NCBI GenBank assembly: GCA_017557665.1
Contig: JAFYYI010000057.1
Coordinates: 1-28,908 of the forward strand
Reading direction: 5' to 3'
DNA length: 28,908 nt
Origin: Muribaculaceae bacterium
Lineage (GTDB): Bacteria > Bacteroidota > Bacteroidia > Bacteroidales > Muribaculaceae
Shown here: one piece after another, positions 15,189 through 22,199 of the stretch
How the letters are laid out: each line of letters starts with the position of its first letter
How positions within the stretch are numbered: position 1 is the first letter of the stretch
Translations under genes and position numbers: made by a program
The notes under the pieces: model-generated
The model's database searches: none
What the model was told of the DNA's origin: nothing
Seen by the model: only the letters and a program-made list of their open reading frames with translations

Positions 15189-18100
15189 ATGAAGAAATTC
15201 CTTCTGATGTTGGCGGTCGCCGCGGTGGCGCTGTCAATGGGTGCTGCGCCTGTCGATCAAATGACGGCTCAGCACAAGGCAAAGCAGTTCCTGGCTAGCG
15301 GGCTGTATGCCGGTAAAATTATGGCTTCTTCGGCCGAGAATCCTGTCCTGGTGAAAACCGAGATGGGTAACAAGGTGAATCAGCCTGCGCTTTACATTTA
15401 CAACACTGCAACCACGTTTATTGTTGTGGCAGGTGATGACCGTGCCGAAGAAATCCTCATGGTCGGTGACAGCCCCCTGACTGATATCAACAACTTGCCT
15501 CTTGGCTTGCAGGATATGCTTAGCCAGTACAGGAATGAGATTTCCTTCCTTCAAGAGCATCCCGACTTGAAGGTGGATCCGATTGTCAGTCCCCGTAACA
15601 CACCGTCGTTGCGCGCCGTTACCTATGGCCCGCTGCTGACCTGTAACTGGGACCAGGAGGCCCCCTTCAACAACCAGTGCAAGTTCACCTACAACAACAG
15701 GACCTACACCTGCCTGACAGGTTGCCCCGCCACCTCGGCCTCGCAGGTAATGTATTACTGGAAGTATCCGACTCAAGAAACAGGAACTGTTCCCGCTTAC
15801 ACGGGAACGCTCAATACCAGTAGCACCAACAACTCCAACTACGATGTGGACTACACCTACGCTGAATTGCCCTCTGTCACTTTTGACTGGGCCAATATGA
15901 AAAACAGCTATAGTAGCTATAGCACTGCTCAAGGCAATGCCGTGGCAACGCTGATGCGCTACGTCGGTCAGGCCGAGAAGATGGGCTACGGTGTAGGTGC
16001 CAGTGGTATCAGTGCTTATGATGCCGCGAATATTGTCTCGATGTTCAAGCGCTTCGGTTATAATTCCAGTACGGTCCGCTTGGTAAGGAAGGTCAGTTTG
16101 AACACTGGCAGCCAAATATTCACCGATGCTGAGTGGGCTGCCATGATTCAGGAGGAGATGGCTGCCGGACGCCCCATCGTGTTCATGGCTATTGACAGCA
16201 GCTCGGGTGGCCACGCCTTCAATGTTGACGGTTATCGTGACAGTGACAACAAGTACCATTGCAACTTCGGTTGGAGTGGAGACGGCAACGCCTGGTGTGC
16301 CTTGAACGCATTCGGTTATAGCCTTGGATGGCAGAGTGCGACTTTCAACGAGTATCAGCAGATGGTTATCGGTATCGCACCTACTGGCCAAGACACACCC
16401 ACTCCCGATCCCGTGCTGACTGTAACTCCCACCACGTTGAGCTTCACTGGTGAGACCGGTTCGACCTACACCCAGACCTTTACCGTGACCGGTACCGACC
16501 TCCAGGGTAATGTGACGCTGACCGTTGGCGGTACCAACCCCAGCTATTACAGCGTGTCTCCTTCTACGCTTACCGCAGCCCAGGCTCAAGCCGGTGCCAC
16601 TGTTACCGTGACTTATAACCCCACCGTGTCAGGAACGACTTCGGCCACGGTGACTGTAGCCAGCGCCAATGCCGTTAGCAAGACCGTGAACTTGTCGGGT
16701 ACCGCCACCACGGTTCGCAAAATCACTGTCGACCCCACCGAGCTTGAATTCTCGACCGAGGTAGGCACTCCCGTGAGCAAGACCTTCCGCCTCAAGGGTG
16801 TTAGCCTGACTAATGCCGTCATGTTGAGTGTCAGTGGCACAGGCTTCTCCATCAATAAGACCAATGTGACCAAGACCGCTGCCAACAACGGTATCGACGT
16901 CACTGTGACGTTCTCTCCCTCGGCTTCAGGTACCTACTCGGGTGCTGTGACCCTTAGCAGCACCGGTGTTGAGACCGTTACGCTGCCCTTGACCGGAACA
17001 GCAAGCTCTGCTCCCGTCATCACTGCCAATCCCACTTCGCTGAACTTCTCGACCACCGTCGGTAATGCTGTCACCAAGACCTTCACCGTCACTGGTACTG
17101 ACCTCACGGGTAATGTGTCGCTGGCAGTGAGTGGTGCAGGCTACACAATCAACAAGACCAACATCACCAAGGCCGAGGCTGCCAACGGAGCCACCGTCAC
17201 GGTAACCTATAATCCCACCGCCAGTGGTTCACATGCAGGCACTGTCACGCTCACCAGCGAGGGTGCCCAGCCCGTGACCGTTAACCTGAGCGGTACTGCA
17301 ACCACGATTCCCGCGCTTAATGTGAATCCGACATCGTTGAGCATGAATGCCGTTGTCGGCACTCCCGTGACCAAGACGTTCACCGTCACCGGTTCTAACC
17401 TGACCAATGGCGTGACCCTGGCCGTGAGTGGCACGGGCTTCGCTATCGACAAGACCAATATCACGCAGTCGGCTGCCGCCAATGGCGCTACCGTCACCGT
17501 GACCTACAATCCGACTGCCGCCGGTAACCATACTGGCACCGTTACCGTGAACAGCAATGGCGCTCAGACGGTGACCGTTGCCCTGAGTGGTACTGCCACC
17601 GATCCGGTCCGCGCCATCAACGTCAATCCCACTTCCCTCAACCTGACGGCACTGACGGGCGAGACCGCCACTGCGACCTTCACCGTCAGCGGTGAAAACC
17701 TTAACGGCAACTTGACCCTGTCGTTGACCGGAGGTAATGGCGTTTACAGCATCAGCCCGACGACAATCAGCGCCGCCGATGCTATGGCCGGAAATGTTCC
17801 TGTCACTGTGACTTATGCTCCCACTGCCTATGGCGTCCAGAACGCTGTCGTTAACATCAGTGGCGGTGGAGCACCTGCTGCTTCGGTTGCCCTGTACGGC
17901 ACTGCCACCCTGGCCAAGTTCGCTCCCGTGATGCTGCCCGCTATCGAGCAGTACATCGGCCTGACCAAGTTCCGTGCCGACTGGACCGACGAGACGCCCG
18001 ATGCTAACGTGGACAGCTACACTCTCGAAGTGACTTCCAAGCCCACTGAAATTCCTGTTGCGCTCCTTGGCACCCTTGACGGTACCGTCTATACCGGCAG

Positions 18101-18845
18101 CTATGTCGACATCACCCTGTCTGCTCCTTGGGGCGGCCAGAGCGTGCGTGGCGGCAATAACGCAGTCTATGTCAAGAACAATTACAACGGTGTTGCTCAA
18201 GGTAATATCACCTTCACCATTCCTGAGGGTTACAACAATGCTCCCTTCACGGTGAAGATTACCACCGTCACCGGCAACTATGGCACCGGTAACGTGACCG
18301 TCTCCACGCCGCAGACTGCAGCTGTGGGCTACAACTTCCCGTCCGGACAGACTCACTCCTGGCTGGTAACCGCAAGTGCTGGTGAGAAGATCACCATCAC
18401 CACTACCGACAACAGCTACTCGCCCGATATCAGCCGCATCGAGGTGTACAGTGGTGACGCCACTGCCTCCGCAATGTTGCTGGCCGCTGTTGAGACCGGC
18501 GATGAGAACAGCCGCACGATCACTGGCATCACCGACAAGTTCTACACCGTTGAGAACCTGGCTGCCGAGGGTTCCTTCCTTTACAGGGTTAAGGTCAAGT
18601 ACATCGATGGCACCGAGAGCGACTGGAGCAATGTCGAGGAGGTTACCCTGTTTGGTCCCGTTTATCAGCCCGGTGACGTGAACCACGACGGCTACGTGAA
18701 CATCACCGACGTCAGCCTGCTCATCAGCTACATCCTCAACGATGCGGGTGACATCTTCTTGGATTGCGCCGACTACAACGGCGAAGATGGTGTGAACATC
18801 TCTGATGTCATGGATATGATCAACTTTATTGTAAACTCGCGTTAA
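15189..18845 (+). CDS. Secreted C10 cysteine protease with five Ig-like repeats and dockerin
   Basis: The 1218-residue protein is the largest of the family here. It has a signal peptide (about 1-19), a SpeB-like propeptide (about 20-150) and a C10 domain (about 150-400) with Cys179 in TGCPATS and His342 in GGHAFNVDGY. The next motif reads CNFGWSGDGN: Phe replaces the Trp of NWGW found in the genes at 2674, 19170 and 25291. Five Ig-like repeats of about 98 residues (about 408-907) each end in a GTA motif and contain VTVTY-P-like strands. One Fn3-like domain with a large insert follows (about 908-1155; FRADWTDETP, PWGGQ, SWLVTASAGEKITI). A type I dockerin (about 1162-1218) ends the protein. The gene has its own promoter and terminator. 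Long antisense frames inside it are composition artefacts. Confidence 0.9.
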   Translation: MKKFLLMLAVAAVALSMGAAPVDQMTAQHKAKQFLASGLYAGKIMASSAENPVLVKTEMGNKVNQPALYIYNTATTFIVVAGDDRAEEILMVGDSPLTDINNLPLGLQDMLSQYRNEISFLQEHPDLKVDPIVSPRNTPSLRAVTYGPLLTCNWDQEAPFNNQCKFTYNNRTYTCLTGCPATSASQVMYYWKYPTQETGTVPAYTGTLNTSSTNNSNYDVDYTYAELPSVTFDWANMKNSYSSYSTAQGNAVATLMRYVGQAEKMGYGVGASGISAYDAANIVSMFKRFGYNSSTVRLVRKVSLNTGSQIFTDAEWAAMIQEEMAAGRPIVFMAIDSSSGGHAFNVDGYRDSDNKYHCNFGWSGDGNAWCALNAFGYSLGWQSATFNEYQQMVIGIAPTGQDTPTPDPVLTVTPTTLSFTGETGSTYTQTFTVTGTDLQGNVTLTVGGTNPSYYSVSPSTLTAAQAQAGATVTVTYNPTVSGTTSATVTVASANAVSKTVNLSGTATTVRKITVDPTELEFSTEVGTPVSKTFRLKGVSLTNAVMLSVSGTGFSINKTNVTKTAANNGIDVTVTFSPSASGTYSGAVTLSSTGVETVTLPLTGTASSAPVITANPTSLNFSTTVGNAVTKTFTVTGTDLTGNVSLAVSGAGYTINKTNITKAEAANGATVTVTYNPTASGSHAGTVTLTSEGAQPVTVNLSGTATTIPALNVNPTSLSMNAVVGTPVTKTFTVTGSNLTNGVTLAVSGTGFAIDKTNITQSAAANGATVTVTYNPTAAGNHTGTVTVNSNGAQTVTVALSGTATDPVRAINVNPTSLNLTALTGETATATFTVSGENLNGNLTLSLTGGNGVYSISPTTISAADAMAGNVPVTVTYAPTAYGVQNAVVNISGGGAPAASVALYGTATLAKFAPVMLPAIEQYIGLTKFRADWTDETPDANVDSYTLEVTSKPTEIPVALLGTLDGTVYTGSYVDITLSAPWGGQSVRGGNNAVYVKNNYNGVAQGNITFTIPEGYNNAPFTVKITTVTGNYGTGNVTVSTPQTAAVGYNFPSGQTHSWLVTASAGEKITITTTDNSYSPDISRIEVYSGDATASAMLLAAVETGDENSRTITGITDKFYTVENLAAEGSFLYRVKVKYIDGTESDWSNVEEVTLFGPVYQPGDVNHDGYVNITDVSLLISYILNDAGDIFLDCADYNGEDGVNISDVMDMINFIVNSR
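16411..17911 (+). repeat. Five in-frame Ig-like repeat units (about 300 bp each)
   Basis: Five consecutive units of about 98 codons encode the pattern PTSL-F, TFTVTG-NLT, VTVTYNPT, G-VTL-S-GA and L-GTA. Units start near 16411, 16705, 17005, 17305 and 17600. Units 3 and 4 are the most alike; unit 5 carries a distinct PTTISAADAMAG segment, shared with the second Ig unit of the gene at 25291. The array marks the part of the family where length varies. Confidence 0.85.
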
Positions 18846-18865
18846 GAGAACAGCAATCAAGCGAA

Positions 18866-18882
18866 GTCGCACTGAAAGCGAC
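18866..18882 (+). other. Conserved 3' UTR hairpin, type 1
   Basis: GTCGC (18866-18870) and GCGAC (18878-18882) pair around a 7-nt loop, 20 nt past the stop codon and 13 nt before the terminator. The same element recurs after the genes at 19170, 22200 and 25291. The copy after 25291 has the same stem; the other two have a different stem. Confidence 0.6.
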
Positions 18883-18895
18883 GTTGAATAATCAG

Positions 18896-18929
18896 TTTGG
18901 GGCATCCCTTGGGGGTGCCCCAAATTGTT
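18896..18929 (+). terminator. Terminator of the second C10 protease
   Basis: TTTGGGGCATCCC (18896-18908) pairs with GGGGTGCCCCAAA (18912-18924) through 13 bp including one T-G pair, followed by TTGTT. The rest of the gap to the next promoter (18930-19065) is A/T-rich and shows no gene. Confidence 0.85.
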
Positions 18930-19065
18930 CGTTGTTGTCACGGTTTAAGCCAGTGACGGGATCCTTTTTTAAAATAAAAATGATTGCCGCTTGCTTTTCT
19001 GCAGCATTGCTTTCATGAGAAATTGGTACGGGTTGTCAATTTTTTATAACAAAAATGAAGAAAGA

Positions 19066-19098
19066 TTTGGAATATTGCTATTAACTATCGTATCTTTG
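19066..19098 (+). promoter_or_regulatory. Promoter of the third C10 protease
   Basis: TTTG (19066-19069), a 21-nt spacer and TATCTTTG (19091-19098). The spacer (GGAATATTGCTATTAACTATC-like) is nearly the same in the next gene, and a CTTTAAACAT word follows in the leader, so the promoter has been copied with the gene. Confidence 0.75.
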
Positions 19099-19169
19099 CA
19101 ACCGTAAAATAAAATCAAAGCATATTACTTTAAACATTTATATTATTTTTGATTAACCAAAATTCGCGT

Positions 19170-21875
19170 ATGAAAAAATTTTTGTTACTGCTGACAGCTG
19201 CAGTTGCAGCTATGTCATTGTCGGCAGCGCCTGTTGATCCAGCGCTAGCCATGAAAAAAGCCCAAAAATTCTTGGCTGAGAATTATGCCGGTAAAATCAT
19301 GGCTCCGGGTGCCCTGAATCCTGTCTTGTTGAGGGCAGAGATGGGTAATTCGAAGCTCGAGCCGGTTTATTACATTTACAACACATCTACCACTTTCCTG
19401 GTTGTGGCCGGCGATGACCGTGCCGAGGAAATCCTGATGGTGGGTGACAATCCCCTCCCGGACATCAACAACCTGCCGCTCGGTATGCAGGATATGTTGG
19501 CGCTCTACAAAAACGAGATTTCCTATCTCCAGGAGCATCCCGACCTCAAGGTGAATCCGTTGCCCTCACCCAAGAACACGCCCGCCCTTAAGGCTGTGAC
19601 GATCAATCCCATGTTGACCTGTAACTGGGACCAGGATGCACCCTATTGGGATCAGTGCAAGTTCACCTACAACAACAGGACTTATCAGTGCTATACCGGC
19701 TGTCCTGCCACCTCGGCTTCGATGGTGCTCTACTTCTGGAAATATCCTGCCTCGGTTGACGCACTCCCCTCCTACACGGCCTCTTTGGACCTGAGTTATT
19801 ATCAGTCAGTGACCTATACCTATCCCGCATTGCCGGCTGTAACTTTTGACTGGGCCAACATGAAGGATAACTATAACAGTTACAACAGTGCCCAAGGTGC
19901 AGCCGTTGCTACGCTGATGCGCTATGTGGGCCAGGCCGAGGGCATGATGTACGGCACCGCTTCTGCTGGCGGTAGCGGTATCTATGTGGACGAGAACTAC
20001 AAGATTGCCGACATGTTCAAGTTGTTCGGTTACAAGTCCACCGCAAGAAATGCCAAGAAGTCCGGCTACTCAGAGGCTAACTGGGCTGCTCTGATTCAGG
20101 GTGAGCTTATCGCTGGCCGTCCTCTCGTTTACTGCGCCGTTTCATCCAGCGAAGGCGGCCATGCCTTCAACGTCGATGGTTATCGCGACAGCGACAACAA
20201 GTATCACGTCAATTGGGGTTGGAGTGGTGCCGGCAATTCCTGGTTTGCCATGAACTCCTTCAATGATGGTTCCGGCACTTTCAACCAGAGCCAGCAGGCT
20301 ATCGTCGGTGTTGAGCCTCCCACCGTTCCTGTGATTAACCCCACGCTGAACGTCAATCCCAACTCGCTGTCCTTTACCGGATGCCAGACGGGTCAGACCT
20401 ATACCCAGACCTTCACCGTAACCGGTACCGATCTGTCGAATAATGTGACCATCTCATCCAACAACAGCGTTTACACGGTATCGCCTGCTACGCTCACCGC
20501 AGCCCAGGCTATGGCAGGTGCCACTGTCACCGTGACCTACAAGCCCACTTCAGCAGGTACTCAGACCGGCAAGATCACCGTGGCCTGCTCGGGTGCTGAG
20601 AGCAAGACTGTCAACCTGACCGGTACTGCCACCACGCCTCGTGCCATCACTGTCGATCCTGCTACATTGAATATGACTACCAGTGTCGGCAGTACTAAGA
20701 CCGCAACCTTCACTGTGACCGGTATTAACCTGACCAGCAGTATATACTTGACCTGCAATGGCCAGTTCTTCTCGATTGACAGGAGCAATATCACCAGGAG
20801 CGCTGCAAGCAACGGTGTCGATGTAACTGTGACCTACAGGCCCACCGTCGCAGGCACTCACACGGGTACCGTAACCTTGACCAGCAATGGCGTTCAGGAT
20901 GTCACCGTTACCCTAAATGGCCAGGCCACCCTTGAGACATATGCTCCCGTGATGCTGCCCGCCAATGAGGAATATATCGACTTGACCAAGTTCCGTGCCG
21001 ACTGGACCGACCAGACTCCTGCCGCTAATGTGACCAGCTATACCCTTGAGGTAACGCCCAAGATGGTTGTGCCCGAACTTATCGGCTCGATTGCCGGAAC
21101 CGACTTCACCGGCAGCAGCACCGGTTATTACGAGATCACGTTGCCTGCTCCTTGGGGCGGACAGAACGTGCGTGGCGGTCTCAACTCGATCATCTACTTC
21201 AGGAACAATTACAACAACGATGGCAACTATGGTAACATCACCTTCACCGTTCCTGAGGGTTACAGCAACGCTCCCTTCACGATGAAGATCACCACTGCCA
21301 ATACCAACGACGGTGCCGGTAATCTGGCTGTCTCCACGCCGCAGACCGCTGCAGTTAACCACAACTTCACTAAGAACTCAACTCATTCTTGGCTGGTAAC
21401 TGCAAGCGCAGGTGAGAAGATCACCATCACCACGACCGATGCTAACTACTCACCCGATATCGCCCGCATCGAGGTTTACACTGGTGACGCTACCACCGCT
21501 CTGTTGAGAGCCGTTGAGACCGGCAATGAGAACAACCGCACCATTACCGGTATCACCAACAAGTTCTACACTGTTGAGAACCTGGCAGCCGAGGGCACCT
21601 TCCTCTACAGGGTTAAGGCGTTGTACATCGACGGCACCGAGAGTGCTTGGAGTAACCTCGAGGAAGTTACGTTGTTCGAGAAGCTTCCCGCTTATCAGCC
21701 TGGTGACGTGAACCACGATGGCTTCGTGAACATTACCGACGTCAGCCTGCTCATCAGCTACATTCTCAATGATGAGGGTGACATCTTCTTGGATTGCGCC
21801 GACTACAATGGCGACACCGAGATCAACGTCAGCGACGTCATGGATATGATCACGATGATTCTCAACACACGTTAA
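19170..21875 (+). CDS. Secreted C10 cysteine protease with two Ig-like repeats and dockerin
   Basis: I set the start at ATG 19170 (901 residues) because the frame upstream opens with TTG at 19149 and would push seven residues in front of the signal peptide; the paralogues also begin MKKFL right after AATTCGC. Order: signal peptide (about 1-19), propeptide (to about 150), C10 domain with Cys178 (TGCPATS), His331 (GGHAFNVDGY) and an intact VNWGWSGAGN, Ig-like repeats (about 389-488 and 489-588), Fn3-like domain with insert (about 590-840), dockerin (about 845-901, DVNHDGFVNITD). The C-terminal half is closely similar at DNA level to the next gene (for example 21105-21300 against 24204-24400), pointing to recent duplication or gene conversion. 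Confidence 0.9.
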   Translation: MKKFLLLLTAAVAAMSLSAAPVDPALAMKKAQKFLAENYAGKIMAPGALNPVLLRAEMGNSKLEPVYYIYNTSTTFLVVAGDDRAEEILMVGDNPLPDINNLPLGMQDMLALYKNEISYLQEHPDLKVNPLPSPKNTPALKAVTINPMLTCNWDQDAPYWDQCKFTYNNRTYQCYTGCPATSASMVLYFWKYPASVDALPSYTASLDLSYYQSVTYTYPALPAVTFDWANMKDNYNSYNSAQGAAVATLMRYVGQAEGMMYGTASAGGSGIYVDENYKIADMFKLFGYKSTARNAKKSGYSEANWAALIQGELIAGRPLVYCAVSSSEGGHAFNVDGYRDSDNKYHVNWGWSGAGNSWFAMNSFNDGSGTFNQSQQAIVGVEPPTVPVINPTLNVNPNSLSFTGCQTGQTYTQTFTVTGTDLSNNVTISSNNSVYTVSPATLTAAQAMAGATVTVTYKPTSAGTQTGKITVACSGAESKTVNLTGTATTPRAITVDPATLNMTTSVGSTKTATFTVTGINLTSSIYLTCNGQFFSIDRSNITRSAASNGVDVTVTYRPTVAGTHTGTVTLTSNGVQDVTVTLNGQATLETYAPVMLPANEEYIDLTKFRADWTDQTPAANVTSYTLEVTPKMVVPELIGSIAGTDFTGSSTGYYEITLPAPWGGQNVRGGLNSIIYFRNNYNNDGNYGNITFTVPEGYSNAPFTMKITTANTNDGAGNLAVSTPQTAAVNHNFTKNSTHSWLVTASAGEKITITTTDANYSPDIARIEVYTGDATTALLRAVETGNENNRTITGITNKFYTVENLAAEGTFLYRVKALYIDGTESAWSNLEEVTLFEKLPAYQPGDVNHDGFVNITDVSLLISYILNDEGDIFLDCADYNGDTEINVSDVMDMITMILNTR

Positions 21876-21895
21876 GAGAATAGTAATCCTGCAAA

Positions 21896-21914
21896 GTCGC
21901 GCTTTAAGCGCCGC
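21896..21914 (+). other. Conserved 3' UTR hairpin, type 2
   Basis: GCGC (21899-21902) and GCGC (21908-21911) pair around TTTAA, with outer G-C and T-G pairs across one mismatch. It lies at the same place after the stop codon as the type 1 hairpin at 18866. Confidence 0.5.
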
Positions 21915-21924
21915 TGAATAATCT

Positions 21925-21968
21925 GTTTGGGGCATCCCTCGCTCGAGGGGTGCCCCAAACTGTTTGTT
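21925..21968 (+). terminator. Terminator of the third C10 protease
   Basis: A 16-bp stem (21925-21940 with 21945-21960, one T-G pair) closes the loop GCTC and is followed by TGTTTGTT. The remaining gap to 22104 shows no gene or RNA. Confidence 0.88.
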
Positions 21969-22104
21969 GAGGTCACCAGCCTGCATGATGCCCCGATACT
22001 TCTTAAAAGAGTCAGGCCTGATTACCTTTAGCGTTTTTGCATGTTGTATTTTACTTTGAGATTCGTGCCATATATTGATTTTTTATAATAAATTCTAATA
22101 ATTG

Positions 22105-22137
22105 TTTGGAATATTACTATTAATTATCGTATATTTG
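22105..22137 (+). promoter_or_regulatory. Promoter of the fourth C10 protease
   Basis: TTTG (22105-22108), a 21-nt spacer and TATATTTG (22130-22137). Spacer and leader are close copies of those of the gene at 19170. Confidence 0.75.
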
Positions 22138-22199
22138 CGGCGGCGAAAAATCAAGACATATACTTTAAGCATCATTATAAATTAATACCAAATTCGCTT

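Noticed and set aside
16411..17911. Regular repeats that might suggest a CRISPR or minisatellite array
   Set aside because: The period is about 300 bp, in frame, and encodes Ig-like domains; there are no short identical repeats with unique spacers.
17229..18941. Long open frame on the minus strand opposite the C10 gene at 15189, and similar ones at 15234-16589 and 25510-26376
   Set aside because: They lie opposite clearly coding, repeat-rich sequence, have no recognisable domains or promoter, and recur in the same relative place in paralogues, as expected from codon usage of the sense strand.
19149..19169. Extended N-terminus (TTG start) of the third C10 protease
   Set aside because: It adds seven polar residues before a canonical signal peptide; all paralogues start at MKK.
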